In this document: positions 51,529-62,511 of the stretch, in pieces
Position numbering within the stretch: the first letter of the stretch is position 1
Layout of the letters: the number at the start of each line of letters is the position of its first letter
NCBI GenBank assembly: GCA_948144175.1
Contig: CANXME010000095.1
Span: 248,001-312,000 of the forward strand
Direction of reading: 5' to 3'
Origin: Closterium sp. NIES-65
Lineage: Eukaryota > Streptophyta > Zygnematophyceae > Desmidiales > Closteriaceae
Length of the DNA stretch: 64,000 nt
Translations under genes and position numbers: made by a program
The notes under the pieces: generated by a model
Told to the model about the DNA's origin: nothing
Database searches by the model: none
Seen by the model: the letters and a program-made list of their open reading frames with translations, nothing else

Positions 51529-52850
51529 GCGTCTACGTCCGCGTCAGGTCAGCTAGCAGCCCCCTGTTCGTGTCACGTCCTATCGCACCAGACTCTCCTT
51601 TGGCAACACCGCCTTGGTCACCCCTCCCTGTCACGCCTCCGTGGCATGCACTCCCGGTACCTTGTCTCTGGTCTTCCCTGGTCCCTACCTCCCCTCCCAC
51701 CCTCTCCTGCCCCTCCCTGCCTTCCCTGTGTCGAGGGACGGCAGCGCGCCGCTCCTCACTCCTCCTCGTTTCCCCCGACGACTGCTTCCCTGCAGACTCT
51801 CCACATGGACGTGTGGGGCCCAGCCCGTGTCCAGGGACAAGGCCGCGAGCGATACTTTCTGCTGGTTGTTGACGACTACTCACGTTAAACCACGGTCTTC
51901 CCCTTGCGCACCAAGGGGGAGGTCCCTGATGTTTTGATCCCTTGGATCCGCGCTGTCCGTCTCCACTCTGACAAAGGTGGTGAGTTTTCTTCCGACCTCT
52001 TGCAGGACTTTTGTCGTGGGGAGGGCATTCGCCAATCGTTCACGCTTCCGGCCTCTCCGCAGCAGAATAGGGTTGTTGCGCGCCGCATTGACTTAGCCAT
52101 GGAGGTTGCTTGTACCTCCATGATCCATGCGGTTGCCCCAAATTTTCTGTGGCCGTTTGCGGTCTGGTACGCGGCGCATCAACTCAACCTCTGGCCCCGT
52201 GTCTCCTTGGCGGAGACCTCGCCAACACTGCATTGGAGGGGAGAGGTTGGCGATGCTTCGGTGTTCCGGGTCTGGGGATCTTGTGCCTTTGTCCGCGATA
52301 CCTCTGCGGACAAGCTCTCCTCTTGTGCCATTCCCTGCGTCTTCCTTGGCTTTCCTCCAGATGCGCCTGGCTGGCAGTTTTGCCACCCCACCTCGCGCCG
52401 TGTCCCGCCCTCTCAGGATGTCATGTTTGACGAGTCGGTTCCCTTGTACCGTCTCTTCCCCTACCGTACTGCCCCTCTCCCCCCCCCCGCCGCTCTTCCT
52501 CGCACCAGGTCCCCCTCCGGTAGACCCCCTCCCCCCTCAAGGTCCTGCTCCCTCAGGTGTGTCCCAGGTAGACCCTGTCGAGCCTGTCGAGGTAGCTGTC
52601 GACTCTGGAGTTCCTGGGGGTGGTGCTGCTAGGGGTGCTGCGTCTGGGGGTGCTGAGCCTGAGCGTGCGGAGCCTGGGGGTGCGGAGCCTGGGGGTGCTG
52701 AGCCTGAGCGTGCGGATCCTAGGGGTGCTGAGCATGGGGTTGCTAAGTTTGAGGGTGCGGAGCCCTGGGGTGTTGAGCCTGAGGGTGTGGAGCCTGGGGG
52801 TGCTGAGCCTGGGGGTGCTGAGCCTGAGCGTGCTGAGCCTGTAGGTACGC
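51529..52850 (+). pseudogene. H: integrase with catalytic Glu replaced by Ala, and start of spacer
   Basis: LLWQHRLGHPSLSRLRG, LHMDVWGPARVQG and FLLVVDDYS; a TAA replaces Tyr (51886-51888). About 20 codons are missing before HSDKGGEF. QQNRVVARR has Ala where the catalytic Glu should be, as in B. VWGSCAFVRD and VFLGFPPDAPGW follow, then GVSQVDPVEPVEVAVD and GGAEPERAEP repeats. It breaks off near 52850 and resumes at 58669. Confidence 0.87.
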
Positions 52851-52852
52851 GT

Positions 52853-53553
52853 CTACGCGCACCTGCGAGCGTGCGCACTGCTGCCATCTACGGGTGCAAC
52901 GCTGGACAGCCGCTTTGCTACCGCGTTGGCACGCCGTCGACCTGCTGCGCTGGCAGGTCGCCCTTCTGCAGTGCTGGCATGGCTCCTCTATGCAGTGCTA
53001 GCTGCAGAGTTGCTAGGTGCCTGATGTAGTCATTGATGTCATTGCTTGTACAATCATTGTAGTCAGTGATGAAGGCGACTTTGGGCTGGTATCCCGAAGT
53101 CGATGTGGCTTGTCAGGCGCAGACAACAGCCGACGGATGCACAACGGTGCAAGTCGGGCGAATCGTCTGCGCGCACCTGCAAGCGTGCGTACTGCTGCCA
53201 TCTACGGGTGCAACGCTGGACAGCCACTTTGCTGCCGCATTGGCACGCCGTCCACCTGCTGCGTTGGCAGGTCGCATTTCTGCAGTGCTGGCGCGGCTCC
53301 TCTACGCGTGGTCGACCATGCAGTGCTGGCGGTCGACCAGGCTAGCTGCAGAGTTGCTAGGTGCCTGATGTAGTCATTGTTGTCATTGCTTGTTCAATCA
53401 TTCTTGTAATGCAATCTTGGCCTAGTAAAACTCTTGCCGATTTCTCCCGTAAACGTGCAAGCGCTGAGGAACTAAGCAAAGCTACGATCACCCCCAATAG
53501 TTCGTGTCACCCCACCCCCCCCCCCCCCCCCCCCCCTGTAGTCTAGCTCACCA
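52853..53553 (+). repeat. Fragment of a D-related LTR with internal duplication
   Basis: Resembles the distal half of the D LTR: GCGCGCACCTG, TTGGCACGCCGTCGACC, CTAGTAAAACTCTTGCC and TGTAGTCTAGCTC in the same order. A block of about 200 bp occurs twice, 304 bp apart (starting 52861 and 53165). No TSD or coding region belongs to it, so it is a truncated solo LTR or a breakpoint remnant. Confidence 0.7.
53515..53536. repeat. Poly-C tract (22 bp)
   Basis: Uninterrupted C run inside the D-like LTR fragment, near its junction with J. Copy number in an assembly is uncertain. Confidence 0.8.
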
Positions 53554-53554
53554 C

Positions 53555-54370
53555 CTTGTAGAGTGACTCTTTGCAGCTGCTGCCTCCAAACCTTCCTCCT
53601 CCTTGTCCTCTGCCCCTTCCACGACCATATCCCCGGCCGATGCTTGCTGCCCTGGCGCCATCCGAACCCGCCAACTCACGGCGGCGGAAATCCACTCGAT
53701 GGATCGCTCGCTTCACGACTTCAAGCGAGAGGCGGGGCAAGTCACGATTGAGGTTGATGATGAGCAAGAACCCTGACTCTGAGAGTAAGGCCAGCAACTT
53801 GGTCTTCTTTTGGAGCTCACTATAGTTGAGATCCGCTCCTTCAAGCCGCGTCAACAAATCGAAGAATTTATGCACCCCTTCTTTAACTGATTCATCTTCT
53901 CCAATTCTTAGTGCCACGATTTGCCGCTCCAACACCACTGCTACCGCCGCTATTGCAGGAGCATGTATACCCTTGAGAGCAGCCCATGCCTTTGGTCCCT
54001 TCTCTGGTTAACGCTGGAATGGCTTGATGTGGCGGATCTGGCTGCTCCCCGACGCTTGCCCAAGTAGGAGATAGCATTGTGCGCTCTTCCGCACCCACGG
54101 GCTCTTCTCCGGGTCGTTCTCGGGGCGCTTCTCTACTCCTTCCATCACCTCCAGCAGGTCATAGTGGTCAAATACGTTCTCCATTTTGAAGGACCATTCA
54201 GCAAAGTTGTCGCCGCTGAACTTGTCAAGCCCAAACACCCTAGGCTCATCCCTAGGAGGGCCAAGACTTGGTTGCATGGGAGACATGGCGGGATCACGAG
54301 GTTGGCCTTGAGCTTGGGCTACTCCACTGCCACCAGCACCTCTGCCATACCTTTCTTCAGGTCCAGCCAT
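53555..54370 (-). pseudogene. J: Gag
   Basis: ATG at 54370 (MAGPEERYGRGAGG), in the place lost from I. FGLDKFSGDNFAEWSFKMENVF, SAQCYLLLGQASGSSQIRHI and a TAA at 54008-54010 (likely from GAA). The same frame goes on with VLERQIVALRIGEDE, FFDLLTRLEGADLNYSELQKK and a Gly-rich tail. It ends before the CCHC knuckle. Confidence 0.86.
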
Positions 54371-54390
54371 TGTCGAAACTGCTCCAAGGG

Positions 54391-54402
54391 GCTCAGATAC
54401 CA
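54391..54402 (-). promoter_or_regulatory. J: primer-binding site
   Basis: Sense TGGTATCTGAGC, one base from the Met-initiator complement, two bases after the LTR end (…TATAACA-AG). Confidence 0.82.
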
Positions 54403-54404
54403 CT

Positions 54405-54945
54405 TGTTATAGTCACAATAGGCTCAAATGTGCCTAAAACAAAAGATAGAGTGCACAGTAAGATTTTTGCACAGTGGCTTCAAATGTGCTCTAGTCACAG
54501 CTTCAAATGACCTGCTTTAACTTGGATCTGGAGCATCTTTATGTCAGCTACAATAGGCAATTTTCATCGCACAATTTCATCAAGTATTGACGACGCAACT
54601 TTAGTTTGAACGAACGGCACTATGGCAACCACTATAGTCTTAGAACACAAATTAGGAAGAGTTACGCGTTGGGAATGACTCCCAGCCTCTACAAACCCCA
54701 AGAGCCAAGGTACAGTGAAGTGGAACAGTGCCACATTGTCCCCAACCACGAAGGGTCTCGAAACTACCATCCACAAGGGCCTACACCAAGAGAAATGTTA
54801 CACTACAAAATTTAATGACTCATCATTCACACACCATTATAAGCATGAAAAATATATATTATCTCATACTCTCATACCATTTCATGCATACACGCATGCA
54901 CGCGCACGAACAACAAGTTGAGTGCAAACCATGGGGTTGCACACA
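54405..54945 (-). repeat. 5' LTR of J, short form
   Basis: 541 bp. Ends match the I LTR (sense TGTGTGCAACC... to ...ATAACA). It lacks the roughly 270-bp block that in I carries the small open stretch, going directly from the GATGAGTCAT region to GTAGTGTAACATTTC. Confidence 0.8.
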
Positions 54946-56341
54946 AGTTTCAACCACGTTTGATCAAGGACCGTCAATTTTGATGAAGCTGTTGTTCAGG
55001 ATCAGCAAATTTGAGAGCTCACGACGAACTCATTACTCAACTAAACGCAAATCCGCTCAGTAGGATTGTGCGCCTTAGGCTTAGCTACCATCTCCAAGTT
55101 GAATCAGTCATTAAGATGGTCTAGAGAGTAAGAACCAAGTAAAAACGTGCAGCAGCCGCATGACTAGTATGGTGGAGGAAGTACAAGCATTAAGGCATTG
55201 GAAGTTGGAATTGGGAACCTTCAAGAGAACCATGAGAGGGAAGGGGTTCTCCAACGATACCTCATGATGAGGGAAGGGGTTCTCCAACGATGCGGATCAA
55301 GGGATCAAGCATTTAAACTTGGAAAAAACACAGAGCCATCCACAATGACATATGCTCTTGCAAACAATGCACGCATGAATAGCACGAGCACTCGGCAGGA
55401 CGTTAGGATGACATGCACTCAGAATGACGTGCATCCAACAAACTCCCCCACAAAATAACGGACTGCATGCTCTGTTGTGTGATGCAATCATATGCATTCA
55501 CGTCTGTCTGCCTCCCATCATATGTTCGTGCGTTGTATGCGTGGTGTGAGAGTGTGCAAGAATTTGTGTTTTGTGCGGTTTGGTTTTTCTGAGTGTGTGT
55601 GAATGTTATTTGGCTTGAGCAGATATCTGAAGTGACTCCTCTGCTCAAGAGCTTTCCGACGAACCAAGTATCGCTTCAATCGGAGCACGAACAAGAAAGT
55701 TACGAACGTTGGAGTTCGTATGTTTTTTATATTTGGTTGTGGTGACTATGGGAAGTTGTGGGGTTGACTCAATATGGGGTAGAGACTTTTGGGGGTTGGA
55801 AAATTCGTCTTTTCTACTGTAGTTGCTGCCAAATGGTTGGGAGAAGCCAAACCAGGTTGGCAAGTGTGGCCAAGTTGGGTTGAGGTGGATTGTGGAGGTT
55901 GGGATAGTGACAAAGGTCAATGTTGGGTTGCCTATGGGGAAGGGAATTGTGTGGCATGGGCTTTCCTTGGTTGGGGACTCTCTTGGGACCTTCCCTCTCG
56001 TCCTTCTCATCCCTCCCACCTGGTCTAGTGCTACTCTAATTCTCTTGTGTGAACTTGTGTGAGACTATTGTGACTGAGTTAAGATTCTATGGCAGCTTAC
56101 CCCCTAGTGCGCCGAAATTCATAACTCAAGAAGTACTTCACGTTATTGTACGATTCAAATTGGGAATTGTAGCCACCGCATAGAGCTACAACATATCTGA
56201 GTTTGATGATGTTTTAACGGTGCACCTTTCGTCGACGGCGTTTTTTGTGAAGTTGACGTTTCTGTCCAGAATTTTAAGCCAACGATATTGAGAAATTTAA
56301 GCACCTAATCTTAGTAGACTCCGTCCTTAGCTTCAAACAGG
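54946..56341. other. LTR-like sequence: probable LTR remnant and 5' LTR of K
   Basis: 55431-55452 reads, on the minus strand, GTGGGGGAGTT-TGTTGGATGC, which looks like a polypurine tract plus LTR start; this would make 54946-55440 a minus-strand 3' LTR of another element. The end ...CTTCAAACA at 56339 is the 5' LTR end of K (PBS follows). The left border of the K LTR was not found. A 27-bp direct repeat (GAGGGAAGGGGTTCTCCAACG) lies at 55238-55290. Confidence 0.45.
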
Positions 56342-56353
56342 TGGTATCAGAGC
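56342..56353 (+). promoter_or_regulatory. K: primer-binding site
   Basis: TGGTATCAGAGC, exact Met-initiator tRNA complement typical of plant copia elements, two bases after the LTR end CA at 56339. Confidence 0.87.
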
Positions 56354-56575
56354 TCATTAAGGAATTTGTGGAGAGTCTACTGAAGTGTGAAGACCCTCCT
56401 AGACCCACCATGGCCTGTGGGCATGCCTAAGTGGAGTTCTGGAGGTTGGATGTGACTTCCGCTAAGGGGAAACTCTGCCGAAATTTCGTTGGCGCCGACA
56501 CTTATGAAGATTGTGTGGATCTACATTGTGACCAGCAAAGGGGGGAGCTGAAACCTGTGATTGGGAGCAGAGGAG

Positions 56576-58668
56576 ATGAATCAAGGGAGTGGAAATGCAG
56601 CTGAGAAGAGGAGTGAACCGCCACCATCTCATATCAAATCTTTAGATGGCTCCAACTATGAAGAATGGAGCGGGCGGATGCGGAGCGCCTTCAAGCGCTA
56701 CAAGCTGCTGAAAATTGCAATGGGAGAGGAGAAGATGCCGGGGGAAGGAGATGCACGTGATCGGTGGATTGAGAAGAGCATGGTGCTGTACGACCTCATC
56801 CTCCAATCGGTCAACAATGACATGTTCCAACACATCAAGGATTAGGTGGAGTTGGATGATTCCGGACCAAAGGCATGGAAGCTGCTACGCGACGTGATTC
56901 AGCCCAACACACTGCCGATGATGATTGTGTTGGAGAAGGAGTTGGCTGCCCTCTCCATGAAACCGGGAGATGATGTGAAACCGGTCCTTGACAAGATCAA
57001 GGACACCTATGCGAGGATGGCAGCGGCGGGCAGCGAAGTGTCGCAGATGCAACAGTGCACCAAGATCATCTCGGTGCTCGACAACTCATGGGACAACCTC
57101 ATCCCCACTCTCGACGTTCAGCAGGACAAATGGACGCCTGAGTGGCTACAGCAGCAGATTCTGCAGGACGACTTCTGCAGGCGCCACACAGGAGGTGGTG
57201 CTGCCAACAAAACTGCTGAGGGGTATGGAGCTGCAGGAGGCAGCAGAGGAAGAGGGGGAGGGAGAGGCCGAGGCCGTGGGAGAGGCTTTGGCAGAGGGAG
57301 AAGCCGAGGTGACTACAATGAGGGGCATGGGAGCTCTGGTGGCAGGGGGAGCACCCGAATGGAGGGTGCGTGCTGGTACTGCAAGAAGGCTGGATACCTG
57401 TGGTTCAAGTGTTTCAGCCGGCCTGAGGGATGGGCCCCTCCAGGCATGAAGCCGCCAAGTGGTGAACGTGCACGCGGTGGCGCTGTGCAAGGTTCAGGTG
57501 CACAAGGTGATGGTGCACAAGGTAAAGCCGACCCTGGGATGTTCCTCATGGTTGAGGATGTGCAAGGGAGTGGAGGTGATGTGGGTTCAGTTGGGAAGGT
57601 TGTGATGCACCCCCTCACTCACTGGGTGATCGATTCAGGTTGCACGAGTCATATGACCCCACGGGCAGATTTGCTTGATGAGGTAAAACCTCCTGGGAAG
57701 ATCAAGTTTGTGGCTGCCGCTTCAGGTGCTTTGCTCCCTGTGATTGGTGTTGGGAATGCTAAGGTGATGGGAGCCAATGGAGAGCTTGTGGGGCTTGGGA
57801 ATGTGCTGTTGGTTGAAGGTTTGTCCGCTAACCTTCTTTCTGTGCGCCGGCTGCAGAAGAGCAAGGCTGAAGTTACCTTCGGCCCAACCAGCTGCCGTGC
57901 AAAGCTTGGGAAGATGCTGCTGTGGAACTTGGAGGAGAAGAGCAGCTGCATCAAGGACCTGTGGCAGCTGCCCATCATCCCTTGGAAGGGGAAACCACCA
58001 GCAACAGCAAAGGCAGCGGGAGCGGCTAAAGCAACTGCGGGAGGAGAGGAGTCTGCACCAACTGCTGCGGCCATGGATGCAGTCAAGAAGGTGCAGCAGC
58101 CACAGCAGCCACATGGTGAGGTGCTTGCTGGTGTGGATGCGACAGCTGCATGGGCAAAGGCTTCACCTGGGAGTGGTGAGGCTGATTGGGAGACGTGGCA
58201 TGAGAGGCTGTGCCATGTGAACATTCCTATGCTGCAGAAGTTGATAAAGGATGTGTGCTTGAAGGGGCTGGAGGTGAAGGGGGGAGCAAAGGAGATTAGG
58301 AGCTGCCCTACCTGCCTTGAGACCGAATTCACGAAGTTTCCCTTCAGCACCAGCACAGGACCAGCCAAGGCACCACTTGCACTAGTGCACATGGATGTGG
58401 TGGGCCCCACGAGGGCCCTTTCTCTCTCAGGCAGCCGCTACTTCTTGACGATTGTGGACGACCACACGCGTGCGGTGTGGGTGTACCCATTGAAGACTAA
58501 GGGGGAGGTGGCAGCGGCTGTTTTTAAGGAGTGGATGCCGAGAGCTCAAAGGGAGAGCGGACACAAGGTGAAGGTGATCCGCACCGACAATGGGGGAGAG
58601 TTCATTGGCAAGGAGTTTGAGGTGGTGTTGAAGAAGAAGGGGATCCAGCATCAGCTCACAGTGCCCTA
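56576..58668 (+). pseudogene. K: Gag-protease-integrase, one amber, 3'-truncated
   Basis: First ATG 56576 (MNQGSG). Gag: SLDGSNYEEWSGRMRSAF. An amber at 56843-56845 in HIKD-V is plausibly a mutated CAG; then LEKELAALSMKPGDDV and WLQQQILQDDF. Arg/Gly tail and CCHC knuckle CWYCKKAGYLWFKC: the third position is Leu-Trp-Phe rather than His, so it may not bind zinc. Protease WVIDSGCTSHMTPR, pre-integrase WHERLCHVNIPML, CPTCLETEFTKFPF, integrase D (VHMDVVGPTRA), YFLTIVDDHTR and D (IRTDNGGEF). It stops before QQNG and the catalytic Glu. Confidence 0.9.
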
Positions 58669-60280
58669 GGGGTGCTGAGTTTGAGGGTGCTGAGCCTGGG
58701 GGTGCTTAGCGTGGGGGTGCTGAGCCTGAGGGTACTAAGCCAGCAGTTGCTGAGACTGGGGGTGCTGAGTCTACTGGAGTTCCTGCAAGTGCCTCATCTC
58801 GGCGGGAGCCTCGCTCTCCACCGCAGCTGCGCGAGTGGTTTGCTCGCCGCTGGAGACTCCAGCGAGGAGCTGCTGGAGCTGAGGGCACTGCCGCTGGAGC
58901 CCCGGGAGCTGGTGCTACTGGAGCTGTTGGAGCTGGAGGTGCTGCTGGAGCTGTAGCTGCTGGAGGTCCTGCTGGTGCTGGAGCTGCCGGAGGTGCTCGT
59001 ACTGGAGGTACAGGAGCTGCTGGAGCTGGTGGTGCTGCAGGAGTTGGAGCTGGCGGCGTTGGAGCTGGTGCTGCTGGAGCTGGAGCTGCTCGAGGTGCAG
59101 GAGCTGGTGGTGCTGCGGGAGTTGGAGCTGGAGACCCTGGAGCTGGGGGAACTGGTGCAGTCTCTGCTGGTTCAGAAGGCGCTGCGCGGCCGTGGCCGTA
59201 CTTCGCTCCACTACTTCAGCAGGTTCTCGGCCTCCGACCTTCTACTAGTCCCACTCTTCCCGTACTGTGTCCACAACCTGCCCCGTCGCAGTCGCAGCTA
59301 CAGCCAGCCTCTCCACTGCCTGGTCCTTCTCCTTACTTTGGGCCGACTAGAGGTCTTACGGAGCGTCGTGAGCCTGAGTCTCGTCCTGCGTCGCCTGAGT
59401 CTCATCCTGCGTCACCTGCTCGCGCTGTTTGTACTGGTCGTCGTGCTCCGCGCCAGCATTCTCCTGCTGTCACAGGCACACACCAGATGGTACTTCGTCC
59501 TTCCACTGCTCCACAGCGTGTCCCTCTATCGTCTCCTCCTGCGTCCTCCCTTGTTGACGGTCCGGATCCAGATTCTGACTCCCTTCATGCTACTTGTCCT
59601 ACTGTCACGTGTCTTCTCGTTACTGTTGGCTTCACTAGGTCGTTTCCTGCTGGTACCCAGTGGTGCCACTGGCGGCCAGTCTACGGTCTCCGCCAGGCGC
59701 CCCAAGAGTGGCATGACACAGTGAGGACGACTCTTGCGGCTCTTGTGTTTGCTCCTTCTACTGCTGACCCGCCGCTGTTTCTACGCACTGACACCTCTCT
59801 GCCGCCGTTCTACGTCCTCGTGTACGTTGACGACTTGGTTTTTGCTACTGCTGATACTGAGGGACTCGCCCACATGAAGTCGGAGCTGCAGAAGAGACAC
59901 ACGTGCACAGACTTGGGTGAGCTGCGCAGCTATCTTGGCTTGCAGTTCACCCGGGACACAGCACAGCGCACCATTACCTTGAATCAGTCACACATGGTGG
60001 AGCAGGTCCTTCAGCGCTTCAACTTCACGTACTCCTCGCCACAGTCCACTCCTCGGCCTTCTCGCCACTCGCTCTCAGCTCTTCCTTCAGATGAGTACGT
60101 AGAGCCAAGTGGCCCATATCCAGAGCTTGTGGGCTGCCTCATATACCCTGATGACCTGCACTCGACCTGACCTGGCATACCCTCTTAGCATCTTGGCACG
60201 CTATGTTGCTCCTGGGAGACACCGGAAGGAGCACATGGATGCCGCTAAGAAGGTGTTGCGCTACTTGTGCTGTACGTCAG
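58669..60280 (+). pseudogene. H: spacer and reverse transcriptase with internal deletion
   Basis: Resumes in the GGAEP-type repeat, then SPPQLREWFARRW and a Gly/Ala-rich CTGGAGCTG block (58900-59160), followed by PSQSQLQPASPLP. After CLLVTVG the sequence jumps to SFPAGTQW, so about 190 codons of RT, including the first Asp motif, are gone. YGLRQAPQEWHD, YVDD (about 59825), YLGLQFTRD and ALPSDEYVEPSGPYPEL remain. A frameshift follows near 60145, and the end meets L at about 60280. No RNase H. Confidence 0.86.
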
Positions 60281-60282
60281 GC

Positions 60283-60652
60283 TATCGCGCGCGGCTGTCG
60301 CGGCCCCTGCCTTGCCGCCACTGTCGCGGCCACCTGCCATGCAGCAGCTGCCGTCGCCCCTGCTGCCGCCGTAGCGGCCCTGCTGCCGCCCTGCCGGCCC
60401 TGCTGTCCCGGCCCTGCCCTGCCGCCTCGCCGCGGCCCCTCCTTGTGGCGGCCCTTTCCCCTGCCGACGCGCCCTGGCCCAGCCCCACCACTAGCGGCCC
60501 TTCACTCCCGCCACTGGTAAGCGCACCGCCTCACCCGCGCGCTTCTGCGCCCGTGCCGCCCTGCCGAGCCGCGCCGCCCTGCCGAGCCGCGATGCCCTGC
60601 CGAGTCGCGCTACTTCTGCTGCCGCTAGGTCACTGCTGCTGCCCCTGCTGCT
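60283..60652 (+). repeat. L: partial C-rich leader
   Basis: C-rich sequence with CTGCCGTCGCCCCTGCTGCCG and CGCCCTGCCGAG units directly before the gag ATG. Shorter than the other leaders; the 5' part was lost at the H/L junction. Confidence 0.75.
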
Positions 60653-61733
60653 ATGGCCAGCCCTAATGTACTCACCTTCGATGCTGAGGGTCGAGCGGTC
60701 GACTTTGAAGTCTCGGTCGATGATCTGCAGCTGTTTCTGCAGTGCGATAGCAAGGAGGGAGTCTCTCTTTTTCACCTCACTTCTGGCGCCTCTACTGCAC
60801 CTGCTGCTGATGCTTGCCAGTACTGTTCACTCGCAGTGGACCACGCGCGATGCTGCTACCCGTCTTGCTGTCCAAAGTCGCCTGCCGTCTGCTGAGCGTG
60901 CACACTTTAGCCAGTAAAAGACTGCTAGCACTCTGTACGCTGCTGTTGTTGCGCGCTACTCCTCCCCTGCCACTACTGCCCTTAGCCGCCTCATGCTGCC
61001 TTACCTGTTCCGTGACCTAGCCGCTTTTGCCACAGTCGTTGACCTCATTATGCACCTCCGCACTAGTTACACCCGCTACCGCGCTGCACTTCCTGCCGAG
61101 TTCTACGCCGCGAACCCCCCCCCCCCTATGTACATCACGCTTTACTACCTCGTCACCCGGCTCCCTGACTCCCTTTGCTCGGTCAAGGACCACTTCCTCT
61201 CCCTTTGCCCCACCACGCTCACCGTTGACCTCCTCGAGGAGCGCCTCCTGGCAGCTGAGAAGAGTATAGTCGTTGTAGGAGCCTCTCGTGGTGACCCTCG
61301 TGCCCCTTTCTTTGAGAGGTGCTCCCCCATCCCTCTTTTGCCCTCTGTTGCCTCTGCTGCTGCTGTCGACCTCGTTGGCACCGAGTTGGTCGGCGCTGCG
61401 TCTACCCCTAGTGGGAAGCGCAGCTACGGCAAGGGCAAGGGGGGATAGGGGGGTGGAGGGGATGGCGGGGGCGGCGGTGGTGGCGGTGGAGGAGGCGGAG
61501 GGGGTGGGGGTGGAGGTGGGAGTGGTGGCGGGAGTGGGGGCATCGGTGGCGGCGGTGGAGGTGGAGGCGGCGGAGGCAGCAGGAGTGGGGGTGGAGGTGG
61601 CGGCGGCGGCGGCGGCGGCGGAGGTGGGGGTGGCGGGGGCGGTGGTGGGCAGCGGGGAGGGTCTAGCAGTGGCCAGCGCCAGCAGCAGCAGCTGCTCCCG
61701 TGAGACCCCGTCGCCTCAGCAGCTCCGTGAGTG
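60653..61733 (+). pseudogene. L: Gag
   Basis: ATG 60653 (MASPNVLTFDAEGRAVDF), VDDLQLFLQCDS, then a frameshift near 60800. Gag resumes as MLPYLFRDLAAFATVVDL, NPPPPMYITLYYLVTRLP and VGASRGDPRAPFFERCSP. A TAG at 61446-61448 opens the poly-Gly tract (61450-61660). After it PSPQQLRE is followed by TGA where other copies have Trp. Confidence 0.86.
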
Positions 61734-62510
61734 ATACGCTGGGCGTGGGAGGTCTGGGGGTGCTGGTACCTGCACTTACGTTCTTCGCACCGTAGACCGC
61801 AGTGGAGAGACGTGCGGCGGCCCGCACACCACGCCACGCTGCTTCGGCCGCCTGACTGACGCCTGGCGTACACAGTTCCTTGGCTCCACTGAGATCCCTC
61901 GCTCGGATATTCTGCTTAAGTCGGGGGTTGCTATCTTTGATCTTGATTATGATGCTATCCTTGCTGCTATGTATGCTGTGTCTATTAGTGCTGAGGGTGA
62001 CTGCTACCTGCGTGTTTCGCCCGACCCGGGCATTGAGGCTGCTGCTCTAGGTGCTAGTGAGTCTGCTTCTCTAGGTGCTGGTGAGGCTGCTCTCTCAAGT
62101 ACCGCGTCGGCTCAGGTCTTGCACACTTTCACCCTTGACTCGGATGCTTCCCGCTCCTTCTTTCGCGACTGCACCACACTCTCCTCACTTAGTCAGCCAG
62201 TGGCAATCTCTCTAGTTGACCCCTCTGAAGGTCCGGTCCTTGCACACTCCTCCACGGTCCTGCCGTTTCCGGTAGTCTCGTCTGCCTCCACCTCCCCTTG
62301 TTCTCCACAAACTTGGTGAGTGGAGCTGACCTTCAAGACGTGTGGGTTGACCAGTTCACTCCTGGAGCTCAGCGGGTGACCCACTGTTCGTGTACTCGGA
62401 CAGGCCAGCACCTGGCCACGTTCACCCGTTAGCCTGGGTCGAGCCTGTACACCCTGACTACCGTGTCTCCTCCGGTTGCTGAGTCTGGTCGGGTAGCCAC
62501 GTCGGGGTCA
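61734..62510 (+). pseudogene. L: zinc knuckle and protease
   Basis: Knuckle C-X13-C-X3-H-X4-C at about 61770-61850 in a separate frame. MYAVSISAEGDCYLRV, GASESASLGAGEAAL, then LDSDAS in place of the protease LDSGAS (Gly to Asp), so activity is doubtful. A frameshift in STNLVSG follows, and an amber for Gln at 62430-62432. Confidence 0.8.
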
Positions 62511-62511
62511 A

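Larger units (their letters stand above)
53555..54945 (-). mobile_element. Element J, 5' part of an I-family copia element
   Basis: Minus-strand 5' LTR (54405-54945), PBS and most of Gag, cut off at 53555 after the Gly-rich tail. Same family as I: Gag identity is high, and the LTR ends are alike. No 3' part or TSD was found. Confidence 0.85.
56342..58668 (+). mobile_element. Element K, 5' part of a copia element
   Basis: PBS, Gag, protease and integrase core up to about 58668, where the sequence jumps into the spacer of H. The rest of integrase, RT, RNase H and the 3' LTR are lost. Confidence 0.84.
43341..60280 (+). mobile_element. Ty1/copia LTR retrotransposon H (split by I and by the 52.85-58.67 kb patch)
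   Basis: Plus-strand member of the dominant family. Parts: 43341-45489, 51526-about 52850 and about 58669-60280. Gag lacks the capsid domain, integrase lacks the catalytic Glu, and RT has a large deletion. The 3' end is lost where it meets the leader of L, so no 3' LTR was found. Confidence 0.86.

Noticed and set aside
54946..55440. Complete minus-strand element starting with a 3' LTR
   Set aside because: The polypurine-like GTGGGGGAGTT and TGTTGG start are suggestive, but I found no second LTR and no RNase H upstream, so it is only mentioned as unresolved sequence.
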